This document shows, in pieces, positions 26,131 to 34,870 of a stretch of DNA of 56,216 nt. The notes under the pieces were generated by a model that saw only the letters and a program-made list of their open reading frames with translations, was not told the DNA's origin and did not search any database. Location of the stretch: the NCBI GenBank assembly GCA_964468125.1, contig CAYXVF010000031.1, positions 1-56,216 of the forward strand, written 5' to 3'. A program made the translations under genes and the position numbers. This DNA is from CAYXVF01 sp964468125 (lineage in GTDB: Bacteria; Myxococcota; XYA12-FULL-58-9; CAYXVF01). How positions within the stretch are numbered: the stretch's first letter is position 1; each line of letters starts with the position of its first letter.

Positions 26131-27951
26131 CTACTCGAATTGGCCGCGGGCTTCGAGAGCCTCGACGATGCTGGCGAGGGGCGCCTCGAAACGGAGCTGG
26201 TCGAGAGAGACGGTGACGTCCGGTCGGACCGGTGGCTGAAAGCCCTCAAAGCTCGCGTCCGGGCGTCGTTCGCGGCAGAGTTCCTCCCGCGTGTTGACGT
26301 AGACCTCGAAGAAACGCTCGTCGCCGACCCGCGCGCGGACGGTGTCGCGCTCTTCCCGTGAGTAGGTCGAGTAGGCGCAGACGGTGACGAGACCAGCATC
26401 CGCGCAAGCCTTCGCCGCCGAGGCGATGGTCTCGAGGCTCTCGTCGACCGGATTCAAGACGGTCGCGGTGCGGCCGAGGTCGAAGAGCCGCCGTTCGAGG
26501 GCGAAGGAGAGCGCCCAGCGGCCGGAGCCTGGAAGCCCTACGATCCACAAGACCGCGCCCCGCTGCCCGAGGCGTTCGCGCCGCTCCTTGGGGCTCACCT
26601 GAGTCTTTGGAACGAGGCCATAGCCTGCGCGGATCTCCCGAAGCGCATCGCCGATGTCCGACTGGCGCTGGTCATCGATGATCATCCCCGCGCCCACCGT
26701 GTTGTTGGTGAGCGAGTCGATCACCACGAAGGCGCCGCTCGTGCGATTGATTCGGTAGCCGTCGTAGTAGAGCGCGCGGTGCGCGTTGACGGTCACCCGG
26801 CCGATCTCGTTCAGCTCGAGCGCCTTCGTCGAAACCTCCTCGAGCGTGTCCATGTCACGCTTCCAAGCGATCGGTCCGATCTGGGCGCGGACCGTCTGCG
26901 TCGTGTGCTTCAGCAGATAGGTCTTCTCGAGGTCGAGCGCCTTCGGATTCATCCACACAAGGTGCGCGTCGAAGCTTCGTCCCACGCGAGGCAGGTCGTC
27001 GCTCTTGACCAGCATGTCGCCGCGGCTCACGTCCACCTCATCGGACAGCCGAATGGCGACCGATAGGCCGGCATGCGCGCGATCGAGCTCGCCGTCGTAA
27101 ACGTCGATTCCCTTGACCGTGGTGGTCTGACCGGAAGGAAGGACGGTGATGGGGTCACCTACGGCAACCTCGCCCGAGAGAACCTCGCCCGCGAAGGCCC
27201 GGTAGTTCAGGTGAGGCCGAAGGACGACTTGCACCGGGAACCGGAAGTTCTCGTAGTTCCGGTCTTGCTCGATCGGAACCGTTTCCAGGTACTCGAGGAC
27301 CGAGGGGCCGTCGTACCAAGGTGTGTGCTCGCTGGCCGCGACGACGTTGTCCCCTTCGAGAGCGCTCACCGGGAAATAGGTGACCTCGGTGAATCCCAGG
27401 CCCGACGCGAAATCGCGGAAGTTTGCTTGAATCCGATCGAACACGGCTCGGTCGTAGCCGACGAGGTCCATCTTGTTGACGCAGACCGCGAGGCGACGAA
27501 TGCCCAGTAGGTCCGCAATGTAGGCGTGCCGTCGCGACTGCTGCAGGACACCCAAGCGCGCGTCGATCAGGATCAACGCTACGTTTGCGGTGGACGCGCC
27601 CGTCACCATGTTGCGCGTGTACTGCACGTGCCCAGGCGTGTCCGCGATGATGAACTTGCGCTTCTCCGTCGAGAAGTAGCGGTAGGCGACGTCGATGGTG
27701 ATCCCTTGCTCACGCTCCGCGGCGAGGCCGTCGGTAAAGAGCGAGAAATCGATCTCGTGGCCACGTTTGACGGAGGCCCTCTTTACTGACTCGAGCTGGT
27801 CGTCAAAAACCATCCCCGTGTCGTGAAGGAGTCGACCGATGAGAGTCGACTTACCGTCGTCGACCGAGCCCACGGCGACAAAACGCAGCAGCTGCTTGCG
27901 CTCGTATCGTTTCAGGTACTCTTCAATGTCGGTCTCGATCAGCGAGCTCAT
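26131..27951 (-). CDS. cysN: Sulfate adenylyltransferase large subunit with degenerate APS-kinase domain
   Basis: CysN is the GTPase subunit of ATP sulfurylase, which with CysD makes adenosine 5'-phosphosulfate. GTPase motifs are G1 VGSVDDGKST, G3 ADTPGHVQY and G4 NKMD. Elongation-factor-like beta-barrels run to about residue 440. A C-terminal extension of about 145 residues (461-606) aligns to APS kinase (CysC) as in CysNC fusions. Its P-loop reads GLPGSGRWA (472-480) instead of GLSGAGKST, and the VLDGD motif reads VLNPVDE, so the kinase is almost certainly dead. A functional separate cysC lies elsewhere in the window. The ATG at 27951 immediately follows the cysD TAG. Confidence 0.95.
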   Translation of the reverse strand: MSSLIETDIEEYLKRYERKQLLRFVAVGSVDDGKSTLIGRLLHDTGMVFDDQLESVKRASVKRGHEIDFSLFTDGLAAEREQGITIDVAYRYFSTEKRKFIIADTPGHVQYTRNMVTGASTANVALILIDARLGVLQQSRRHAYIADLLGIRRLAVCVNKMDLVGYDRAVFDRIQANFRDFASGLGFTEVTYFPVSALEGDNVVAASEHTPWYDGPSVLEYLETVPIEQDRNYENFRFPVQVVLRPHLNYRAFAGEVLSGEVAVGDPITVLPSGQTTTVKGIDVYDGELDRAHAGLSVAIRLSDEVDVSRGDMLVKSDDLPRVGRSFDAHLVWMNPKALDLEKTYLLKHTTQTVRAQIGPIAWKRDMDTLEEVSTKALELNEIGRVTVNAHRALYYDGYRINRTSGAFVVIDSLTNNTVGAGMIIDDQRQSDIGDALREIRAGYGLVPKTQVSPKERRERLGQRGAVLWIVGLPGSGRWALSFALERRLFDLGRTATVLNPVDESLETIASAAKACADAGLVTVCAYSTYSREERDTVRARVGDERFFEVYVNTREELCRERRPDASFEGFQPPVRPDVTVSLDQLRFEAPLASIVEALEARGQFE

Positions 27952-28875
27952 CTAGAAGTATCCCTCTCGCTTCTTCTTCTCCATCGAAGCGTCTTCGTCG
28001 AAGTCGATGAGACGTCCGGAGCGCTCGGAAACACGGGCGGTGATCATTTCGCGAATGATCTCCGGGACGGTCGTAGCCGGTGACTCGACCCCACCGGTGA
28101 GCGGGTAGCAGCCTAATGTGCGAAAGCGTACGAGACGGTCTTGGGGCTCGTCCGGCGAGTCGAGGGGGATCCGGTCGTCGTCGACCATGATCAGCGTTCC
28201 GTCGCGCACCACCGTGGGGCGTTTCTTCGCAAAATAGAGCGGGACGACCGGGATCTCCTCCAGCCAGATGTAGAGCCAAATGTCGAGCTCGGTCCAGTTC
28301 GACAGAGGAAAGACGCGCACGCTTTCGCCGGGGTTGATCCGACCGTTGTAGAGGTTCCAGAGCTCCGGACGCTGATTTTTCGGGTCCCACTGATGAAAGC
28401 GGTCGCGAAACGAGTAGATCCGCTCCTTGGCGCGGGATTTTTCCTCGTCGCGCCGCGCTCCACCGAATGCACAGTCGTAGCCGCCAGCGCTCAGGGCCGC
28501 TTTGAGCGCGTCGGTTTTCATGATCGTCGTGTACTTGTTGCTGCCGTACTCGAAGGGGTTGACCCCTTGGCGGACTCCATCCTGATTCGTGTGCACGATC
28601 AGGTCGAGGTCGAGCTCACGGGCCAGGCGGTCGCGAAACTCGATCATCTCCCGGAACTTGAACGTCGTATCGATGTGCAAGAGCTCGAACGGCAGGGGGG
28701 ATGGCGCGAACGCCTTCTGCGCCAGGCGCAGCATGACCGAAGAGTCCTTGCCGATGCTGTAGAGCATCACCGGATTTTGAAACTCCGCCGATGCCTCTCG
28801 AATGATCTGAAGGCTCTCCGCCTCGAGCTGGCGGAGGTGCGACATGCGTGGAACGGTATCGAGGGATTCGCTCAT
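27952..28875 (-). CDS. cysD: Sulfate adenylyltransferase small subunit
   Basis: CysD is the PP-loop ATP pyrophosphatase subunit of assimilatory ATP sulfurylase. The PP-loop is SIGKDSSVML, followed by HIDTTFKFREMIEFRD, YDCAFGGARRDEEKSRAKER and the C-terminal TLGCYPLTGGVES, all typical. The length of 307 residues is normal. The ATG at 28875 is chosen because the helix leading to the PP-loop begins after about 15 residues; the frame runs another 64 codons upstream but through hairpin-rich intergenic sequence. cysN follows with no gap. Confidence 0.97.
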   Translation of the reverse strand: MSESLDTVPRMSHLRQLEAESLQIIREASAEFQNPVMLYSIGKDSSVMLRLAQKAFAPSPLPFELLHIDTTFKFREMIEFRDRLARELDLDLIVHTNQDGVRQGVNPFEYGSNKYTTIMKTDALKAALSAGGYDCAFGGARRDEEKSRAKERIYSFRDRFHQWDPKNQRPELWNLYNGRINPGESVRVFPLSNWTELDIWLYIWLEEIPVVPLYFAKKRPTVVRDGTLIMVDDDRIPLDSPDEPQDRLVRFRTLGCYPLTGGVESPATTVPEIIREMITARVSERSGRLIDFDEDASMEKKKREGYF

Positions 28876-28924
28876 GTCTCGCCTGGTTAAACACGATTCC
28901 TCGGCACTGCCAACCCATGGATTA

Positions 28925-28956
28925 TTCGACCGATTCCTTCGATTTGAACGGTCGAA
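28925..28956 (-). promoter_or_regulatory. Hairpin in the cysD leader
   Basis: TTCGACCG (28925-28932) and CGGTCGAA (28949-28956) form a perfect 8-base stem with a 16-base loop, 50 bases upstream of the cysD start. It could be part of the leader or a transcription-factor operator. No recognised riboswitch was identified. Confidence 0.4.
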
Positions 28957-28964
28957 AGAGGAGG

Positions 28965-28995
28965 GGCCCGCCCCCGGCGAATGCGGGGGCGGGCC
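28965..28995 (-). terminator. Strong GC hairpin, probable terminator of the VIT/vWA gene
   Basis: GGCCCGCCCCCG (28965-28976) pairs without mismatch with CGGGGGCGGGCC (28984-28995), loop 7. On the minus strand it is followed by a pyrimidine-rich run, CCCCTCCTCTTTC, which is weaker than a classical T-tract. It lies between the VIT/vWA stop and cysD. Confidence 0.55.
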
Positions 28996-29003
28996 GTTGG
29001 GAG

Positions 29004-29034
29004 CACGACTCTCGCCGGGAGAACGAGAATCGTG
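29004..29034 (-). terminator. Second hairpin in the same intergenic region
   Basis: CACGACTCTCG (29004-29014) and CGAGAATCGTG (29024-29034) pair with one exception, which is a G-U wobble in the minus-strand RNA but a C-A mismatch in the plus-strand RNA. This favours a role in transcripts from the minus strand, immediately after the VIT/vWA gene. Confidence 0.45.
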
Positions 29035-29085
29035 GAGGAGAGCCGTCGCCGCGGTCCTCGCACGCACTCGCGGCGACGGAGCACG

Positions 29086-31650
29086 TCAGAGAAGGCTCAG
29101 GGTCAAGGTGAGCTCTAGGGTCATGTCGCGGCTCGTGCGCACATTCGAGGCTCGGAACCGGTGCAGCTCCCGCAGAATGAGCGCCTGCTGCTCGGGTCCG
29201 AGCTGCTCCCGCCCGGCGAGAAGCTTCGGCTGCAGCACGGCCCCGGTCCTACTGAGCGTGAGCTTCACTCGTAGCTTCACTGTCTTGGGCCCGTGGGCAC
29301 TCGGTGGCAGGTTGGCGAGAACCTCGTTGAGCCGTTTCCCCAGCGCATGCCGAAGCGACGCGTGAGCGTCCCGATCCACCTTGGCGCTGTCGTCGCTCTC
29401 TTCGTCGACTCTCGGCGTCGGGGCCGGCTTCTTCTGGGCTCGGCCGTAGCCGCTCTTCGTTCCCAATCCACCGACGCCGTAGGCCTCGCCGCTTGCAACT
29501 CCTCCGCGTCCCGCTGGCGCGGAGCTCAGAGGAGAGAGCACCATCGCGCGCGACTCGAGCTTTCCTCGCCGCGCCGAGCGATAGCGTGCCTGCGGGGGAG
29601 CGGCCATCGAGGGGTCCACACCTTCAGGAGCTTCCACCGGCTGAACGACGGTTTTCAGAGTGCCATCTACTGTCCGCGTCTTGTCGACGGCAACAAAGCT
29701 GGTGTAGGCGGTCACGATTCGAAAATCGATACCCAGTTTGGTGATCGCATCCACCGCTTGTTGGTGTCCGCCGTTGTTGACCATCGACCGCTCGAGGTCT
29801 TCGATTTTGGACCGGGCCCACAAGGTTGCGAGGGCCGCGTGCTCCTTTTCGCGGCGCGGAAGGTTGACCGCGAGCTTCATGGTTTGCGCCCGGCCGTCCG
29901 CGATTCCACGAATTCGGATCGTGCCCTTGCCCGAGCCCTCGTAACGCCCGTGAATGACCGTGGGTCGACTCGCGAAGAGATCCGGTGTCACCGTGGGAAA
30001 GACCTGTTTGACCTTCAGACCACCCCAGTCGATGTCGAGATCGGTGAGGATCGGATGGTCGATGTAGCGGAAGAACGTGTTGACGGGCACCGTAGGATCC
30101 TCGCGCGTGCTCGAGTAGACCGTCGTGCCCTTACCGTGTTTGCCGATCGCGTCGAGGAGCGCTCGGTTCACACTCGACCCGAGTCCATAGCCGAAGACCC
30201 GAGCGCGCTGGCCGCGCTCCTCGAGGGCGGCGATGAGCTGCTGGGTGCCGGCGTAGATCTCGCGCTCGTTGCCGATGTAGCCGTCGGTCATGAAGAACAC
30301 GTAGCGATGGCGTCCGGGCTCGATGGTGGGGGACAGCGCAGCTTGCACGCCCTGCAACATGTGCGTGCCGCCGCCCGCCTCGAGACCGTCGACGAATTGC
30401 ATCGCTTGCCGCAGGTTCGTTTGGTTCGCCGGACGGGGAGCGGAAAAAGCCGTGCCCGTGCGCCCGGCAAAGGTGATCACGTTGAAGGTGTCTACGGGCC
30501 GAAGCTGGCGAAGAGCGTGACGCATGGCGTCCTTGCCCATCTGCAGAGGCACACCGTGCATCGAGCCTGAGACGTCGAGGACAAAGATGAGCTCGCGTTG
30601 ACCGACGAGCTCCTCCATGTCCACGGACGGCGGTTGAATCACCAGGGAGAAGAATCCTCCCTCTTGTCCGTTGGCGTGGCTGAGGAGCGTCGCCTGCGGA
30701 AGCTCCCCGTCCACCTCGTAGCGTAGAACGAAGTCGCGGTTCGGGATGTTGTCCGCGTCAATCAGTTTCAGCTTCAGGGTGCCGTCAAAGGTCGCGGTTT
30801 CTTCAACGTCGTGGGTGGGAGCATCCCAGCCGCGAATCGGCAGGCCCGCGTTCGCGACGAGCTCCAGTGAGATGTCGTGACCACTGCGCATGCCACCGCC
30901 GAGAATCGGTGGGCTGATGCGCGAGGCGTCCGGAACACGCGTGGTATCCGCGGCCCAACCGGAGCCCTGGCTCGGCCGGTCGAGGGCCTCGCCGGGCATG
31001 AAGCGTGGACCGACGACCATGGGAAAGACGAACTCGTACTTCCCGGCGTCGTACGTCAGTGTCTGAAGGTAAGAGACGACGACGTCGATGTTCTTTCCCG
31101 GTTCGATGTTCGCAACCGACTGGGTGAAGATGTTCGGGCGCTCCTGCTCGAGGAGCGCTGCGGTGTGGCCGTCGCGCTTGGCTTGCTCGTAGGTTTCGCG
31201 CGCTTCTTTCCGCTTTTTGATCTCGGCGACGATCACCCGGTCGCCGATCTTGATGCGCATGTCATCGACCGCGGAGTTCTCCGGCAACGGGAAGACATAG
31301 ATCGCTTCGAGCGGATCGTCGAAGGGGTTCTTGTAGGTTTGCGTGACCTCCACCCGCGCAACGAAGCCTGTGATCTGCGCTTTCACGTGCGTGTGCTCGA
31401 GCGGAAGATCGAGCTTCTTGCCGTCCTGTTCGATCTGGAGCTGCGGAATCTCTCCGGGCTCGGTGTAGACTGGCCCGATCTCGGCGAGCGCGCGCTGGCT
31501 GAGCTTCAGCGGCTTGCCCATGTCGCGCTCGGCGGTGACCTCGAGCTGCGGCTTCTTTGCGGCGATGGCCTCGCCGCGGGATCCGCTCGTGACGGTGAGG
31601 GCCGCCATGGTGGCGAGGCCCAGGGAATGCGCGAATCGTGTCGATCGCAT
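29086..31650 (-). CDS. VIT / von Willebrand A domain exported protein
   Basis: The 854-residue protein starts with a signal-like segment (LGLATMAALTVTSGSRGEA). A vault/inter-alpha-trypsin (VIT) domain spans about 70-210 (TGFVARVEVTQTYKNPF, IYVFPLPENSAVDDM). A vWA domain follows at about 345-530, with the metal-ion site FVLDVSGSMHG. The last 100 residues (VKLRVKLTLSRTGAVLQPKL) look like a TonB-C or AgmX-type periplasmic domain. VIT-vWA proteins in this phylum are usually envelope or surface proteins of unknown ligand. The upstream region carries two CRP-like palindromes, 215 bases and more from the ATG. Confidence 0.85.
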   Translation of the reverse strand: MRSTRFAHSLGLATMAALTVTSGSRGEAIAAKKPQLEVTAERDMGKPLKLSQRALAEIGPVYTEPGEIPQLQIEQDGKKLDLPLEHTHVKAQITGFVARVEVTQTYKNPFDDPLEAIYVFPLPENSAVDDMRIKIGDRVIVAEIKKRKEARETYEQAKRDGHTAALLEQERPNIFTQSVANIEPGKNIDVVVSYLQTLTYDAGKYEFVFPMVVGPRFMPGEALDRPSQGSGWAADTTRVPDASRISPPILGGGMRSGHDISLELVANAGLPIRGWDAPTHDVEETATFDGTLKLKLIDADNIPNRDFVLRYEVDGELPQATLLSHANGQEGGFFSLVIQPPSVDMEELVGQRELIFVLDVSGSMHGVPLQMGKDAMRHALRQLRPVDTFNVITFAGRTGTAFSAPRPANQTNLRQAMQFVDGLEAGGGTHMLQGVQAALSPTIEPGRHRYVFFMTDGYIGNEREIYAGTQQLIAALEERGQRARVFGYGLGSSVNRALLDAIGKHGKGTTVYSSTREDPTVPVNTFFRYIDHPILTDLDIDWGGLKVKQVFPTVTPDLFASRPTVIHGRYEGSGKGTIRIRGIADGRAQTMKLAVNLPRREKEHAALATLWARSKIEDLERSMVNNGGHQQAVDAITKLGIDFRIVTAYTSFVAVDKTRTVDGTLKTVVQPVEAPEGVDPSMAAPPQARYRSARRGKLESRAMVLSPLSSAPAGRGGVASGEAYGVGGLGTKSGYGRAQKKPAPTPRVDEESDDSAKVDRDAHASLRHALGKRLNEVLANLPPSAHGPKTVKLRVKLTLSRTGAVLQPKLLAGREQLGPEQQALILRELHRFRASNVRTSRDMTLELTLTLSLL

Positions 31651-31864
31651 GGTGTCGCTCTCCTTTCGCCGCCATGCGGCGGCCCTTTGCTCTCTTCGAG
31701 TCGACGCGTCCGCGGCGCGCGTCGACCCTGCTCCCGGTCCGGGGCAACGACCCCGGCGTCATCAGGTCTGTCGAAGCGGGCCCAGGATTTGGGAACCCTC
31801 TTCGCGATGTTCGTGAGCGCTCGTCCTCTCGGATACGCCTCGCGTTCGCGTTCGGGTTCGATTT

Positions 31865-31880
31865 CGTGACCGCGATCACA
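31865..31880. promoter_or_regulatory. CRP/FNR-like palindrome 1
   Basis: CGTGACCGCGATCACA matches the CRP consensus TGTGA-N6-TCACA at 9 of 10 fixed positions. AT-rich flanks (ATTT before, AT after) also fit. Its centre is 31 bases from a second similar site. Binding by a CRP-family protein is inferred. Confidence 0.6.
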
Positions 31881-31895
31881 ATCGGCCGACCCTGT

Positions 31896-31911
31896 TGTGA
31901 CGGGGATCACG
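31896..31911. promoter_or_regulatory. CRP/FNR-like palindrome 2
   Basis: TGTGACGGGGATCACG matches TGTGA-N6-TCACA at 9 of 10 fixed positions. It lies 114 bases upstream of the plus-strand ATG at 32025 and 246 bases upstream of the minus-strand ATG at 31650. The centre-to-centre distance to site 1 is 31 bases, three turns of DNA, so both would face the same side. Confidence 0.6.
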
Positions 31912-32024
31912 TGGGTCGAATGCGTTTCGTAAACGACTGTATTCGCAAAAGATGAACCGTCACGGCCTTTCGCGAAGGAGGACGCTCAGGGGCAGCAATA
32001 GTGCTGGTTAGACTTGGAGGCCTC

Positions 32025-32425
32025 ATGCGTAGGCTTATGGTGATTTCCGTTTTCCGATCCACGTCGACATCGGCGAAGGCATCGCAACGGAGCTCAACAT
32101 CAGCCGTGAAAACGCGTCCGAGGTCGTGATGGTTGCCTCGAAGAAGAACGGCGGCGTCGGTGGGAGTCGGTTCTTCGACGGCGCGCTCGTCTTGGACGAG
32201 CCCGCCGCATTGGCGCTTCCGGAGGTGATTCCTGCGGACGGAAAGGCCGGAAACGGACAGGAACTCTACGTTTTGCTGAACGGTGAAATCGACTGCGCTT
32301 GGTATTCCGCACGCGACAGTCAGTACCAGGGCTACCGGTGTTTCGAGGGGGCGACCCGCAACGGCGGGACATCGAGCGGCAAAGACACCGTGACCACCGC
32401 GCGCGCGACGTTCGTCAAGCAGTGA
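32025..32425 (+). pseudogene. Broken gene for a small exported protein
   Basis: A GGAGG four bases before ATG 32025 starts a signal-peptide-like MRRLMVISVF, but this frame stops at 32127-32129 after 34 codons. A second frame, open from 32033 to the TAA-free end at 32425, reads like real protein (FPIHVDIGEGIATELNISRE, then ELYVLLNGEIDCAWY and GYRCFEG) yet has no start of its own beyond a GTG at 32126. The simplest reading is a gene whose hydrophobic signal region was lost by an out-of-frame deletion near 32045. A short functional product from GTG 32126 (99 residues) cannot be excluded. The family is not recognised. Confidence 0.4.
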
Positions 32426-32426
32426 T

Positions 32427-32615
32427 TCAGCTTTCGAGGTGACGCGGCCGTGAACGGCCGCGCTCCTCTTCTTTGGTCGCCTCGATGCCCCGGGCCAAGC
32501 GCCCCCGCGGCTTGACGAGAGTTGGCTTCTTTCGTGGTCGGAAGTGTCGAAAGAGAAAGTACACCGCTCCCAACACGACGAGCAGGGCGGGGATCTCCTG
32601 CCAATCGAAGGTCAC
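32427..32615 (-). CDS. Small single-pass membrane protein of the feo operon
   Basis: The 62-residue protein has one membrane helix (IPALLVVLGAVYFLF) followed by a basic cytoplasmic-type tail (FRHFRPRKKPTLVKPRG). Its GTG start at 32615 overlaps the feoB stop (GTGA), so translation is coupled. The position and topology resemble the small FeoB-associated membrane proteins of other bacteria, but the Cys-rich tail of those proteins is missing. It may be a FeoC substitute or a stabiliser of FeoB; this is inference. Confidence 0.6.
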   Translation of the reverse strand: MTFDWQEIPALLVVLGAVYFLFRHFRPRKKPTLVKPRGRLARGIEATKEEERGRSRPRHLES

Positions 32616-34633
32616 GCGTACCCGAGAAGGCGCCCGCCCTGGTAGACTGCGAAGGCGAGCACCCACGCGAGCGCGTTCATGTAGACGAGCGCGAAGACCG
32701 GCCAACGCCAGCCGCCGGTCTCGCGCTTGATCACGGCGAGCGTACTCATGCATTGCATCGCCACGAGGAAGAAGACCATCAGCGACAAGCCCACCAGCGG
32801 CGTGTAGACTTTCGCGCCCGTGCTGGGGTCTCGCACGTTCTGGAGCGTGGCGCGAAGTCCTGGATCCTCCGGGTCGACCCCTGGATCCTGACCGTGAACC
32901 AACGCCATCGTCGCGACAAAGACCTCTCGCGCCGCGAAGCTAGCCAGCAACCCGACGCCGAGTTGCCAATTGTAGCCGAGGGGTTCGATCACCGGCTCGA
33001 TCGCGTGGCCGATTTGCCCTCCGATGCTCTGCTCGATCGCGACGGTGTCCGGCGTGCCGGGCTCCGGGCGAGGGAAGTAGAGGAGCGCCCAGAGCACGAT
33101 CGAAATCGCGAGGATCACCGTACCGGCTTCCTTGATGAACACACCGCAGCGCTGAAGCACCCGGCGCAAGACCGACGTGCCCTGGGGAATGCGGTAGGGG
33201 GGAAGCTCGAGTGTGAGCGCGGGGGTCGGGCCTTTGAGAACGAGGCGTTTGAGCACGAATGCCGCGAACACCGCGAGGAGCGTGGAGAAGAGATAGAGGG
33301 CGAACAGCATCACCCCGCCGAGGGAGAAGACCCCAAATACCGATCGGTCGGCGGCGAAGAGGGCACCGATGAGCAAGGCGTAGACCGGGAGGCGGGCGCT
33401 ACAGCTCATCAGCGGGGTCACCAGGATCGTTACCAGCCGGTCGCGCGGGTTCTCGATCGTGCGGGTCGCCATGATCGCCGGCACCGCGCAGGCAAAGCCA
33501 CTGAGTAGCGGTACGAAGGCCCGGCCGTGAAGCCCCGCGGCCGCCATGAGCCGATCGGACATGAGGGCTACCCGCGACAAGTAGCCCGAGTCCTCGAGAA
33601 CCGCGATGAACAGGAAGAGGAACGCGATCTGAGGCACAAAGACCACCACGTTGCCCACTCCACCTACTACCCCGTCGGCGAGCAAATCTACCAAGGCGCC
33701 GTCACCGAAGGCGCCGCGCACCCAGGCCTGGGTCGTGCCGACTCCGCTTTCGATCAAGCCGACCAGTGGATCGGCCCAGGCGAAGATGCTCTGAAACAGC
33801 GCGAACATCACCGCTGCGAAGGTGAGCGTGCCGAAGACCGGATGCAGTGCCCAATGGTCGATCTTGTCGGTGAGCGTCGGCTCTTCATTCGGATTGCGGC
33901 GCAAGACTCGATCGGCCAGGGCGCTCGCATAGAGCTGGCGCGCGCGGATGATGTCCGCGGCGAGGTCCGGATGGAGCTCGAGCTGGCTGGCGGCTTCTTT
34001 CTCCGCGTCGCTCGCCGGCACCAGGCCAGAGGCGACGGAGCCGATGAGCCAGAGAGCTTCCCCGTCGCTCACCCCGGCGCGTTCGCGCAGCTCGCGAATC
34101 GCTGCCTCGTGCTCCTCTGTTGCGCGGTAGGCACGCTCCACTGGGCGCTCGGGCAAACGACCGAGCGCGTCTTCGAGGTGCTCGAAACCGATCCCACGTT
34201 TTGCCACCATCGGCGCGACGGGGCTGCTGAGCTCGGATTCGAGGGCGGCCGGATCGATGGCGTGGCCCGCGCGCTCGAGCTCATCCTGCATGTTGAGGAC
34301 AACCACGACCGGGCGCCCTTGCTCCTGGAGCGAAAGCACGTAGGAGAGGCCGCGGGAGAGTACGTTCGAGTCGAGGACGGCGATGACCGCGTCGATCGGT
34401 TCGTGGCGGAGAGTATCGAAGGAGATCCGTTCGTCTTCACTCTGAGCGAGGAGGCTGTAGGCGCCGGGAAGGTCGATCACCTCGAGCTCGCGTTCACCCA
34501 GGCGGCCCCGGCCCTCGCGCCGGTCCACGGTGATGCCCGGGTAGTTTCCGACCCGTTGGTTGAGCCCGGTCAAACGATTGAAGAGGGTGGTTTTCCCGCT
34601 GTTTGGGTTTCCAGCGAGGGCGACTCGTCTCAT
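32612..34633 (-). CDS. feoB: Ferrous iron transporter FeoB
   Basis: FeoB imports Fe(II) across the inner membrane. The N-terminal G domain has G1 AGNPNSGKTTLFN, G2 with GNYPGITVDRREG, G3 DLPGAYSL and G4 LNMQDE. After a helical domain (about 165-250) come about nine membrane helices with the two Gate regions, for example FVPLLSGFACAVPAIMATR and LPPYRIPQG. The length of 673 residues is normal for the shorter FeoB class. It is coupled by a 4-base overlap to feoA upstream and to a small membrane protein downstream. Confidence 0.96.
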   Translation of the reverse strand: MRRVALAGNPNSGKTTLFNRLTGLNQRVGNYPGITVDRREGRGRLGERELEVIDLPGAYSLLAQSEDERISFDTLRHEPIDAVIAVLDSNVLSRGLSYVLSLQEQGRPVVVVLNMQDELERAGHAIDPAALESELSSPVAPMVAKRGIGFEHLEDALGRLPERPVERAYRATEEHEAAIRELRERAGVSDGEALWLIGSVASGLVPASDAEKEAASQLELHPDLAADIIRARQLYASALADRVLRRNPNEEPTLTDKIDHWALHPVFGTLTFAAVMFALFQSIFAWADPLVGLIESGVGTTQAWVRGAFGDGALVDLLADGVVGGVGNVVVFVPQIAFLFLFIAVLEDSGYLSRVALMSDRLMAAAGLHGRAFVPLLSGFACAVPAIMATRTIENPRDRLVTILVTPLMSCSARLPVYALLIGALFAADRSVFGVFSLGGVMLFALYLFSTLLAVFAAFVLKRLVLKGPTPALTLELPPYRIPQGTSVLRRVLQRCGVFIKEAGTVILAISIVLWALLYFPRPEPGTPDTVAIEQSIGGQIGHAIEPVIEPLGYNWQLGVGLLASFAAREVFVATMALVHGQDPGVDPEDPGLRATLQNVRDPSTGAKVYTPLVGLSLMVFFLVAMQCMSTLAVIKRETGGWRWPVFALVYMNALAWVLAFAVYQGGRLLGYA

Positions 34634-34869
34634 TCCGGTTGGACCTGAAACGCTTCAGCTTCGCGTCGGCGGAGGCAGAATCTCGCGCCTTCCACCTCGA
34701 CGATGATCGGACCTCGGAGCGCACCACGGCGAACGACCCGCACCCGTTGGCCCGGCACCAAGCCGAGCTCCTGAAGGCGCAGCTCCCCGCGCGGTGAGCG
34801 ACGAACCACGGCCGGGCGGCCGGCTTCGATCTCTGCCAATGAAACCGGTTCGTGGTTTGCACCCGTCAT
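34630..34869 (-). CDS. feoA: Ferrous iron transport protein A (SH3-like)
   Basis: The 79-residue protein is an SH3-like FeoA domain: RRSPRGELRLQELGLVPGQ followed by RVVRRGALRGPIIVEVEG and a final CLRRREAEAF. FeoA supports FeoB function at the membrane. Its stop overlaps the feoB ATG. The ATG at 34869 sits only one base from a Fur-like palindrome, and no Shine-Dalgarno sequence is visible between them. Confidence 0.92.
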   Translation of the reverse strand: MTGANHEPVSLAEIEAGRPAVVRRSPRGELRLQELGLVPGQRVRVVRRGALRGPIIVEVEGARFCLRRREAEAFQVQPE

Positions 34870-34870
34870 G

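Larger units (their letters stand above)
31651..32024. other. 374-base divergent intergenic region
   Basis: No gene is seen here. It separates the minus-strand VIT/vWA gene from a plus-strand gene remnant. The notable contents are the two CRP-like palindromes at 31865-31911 and a GGAGG at 32016-32020 just before the next ATG. Confidence 0.6.
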
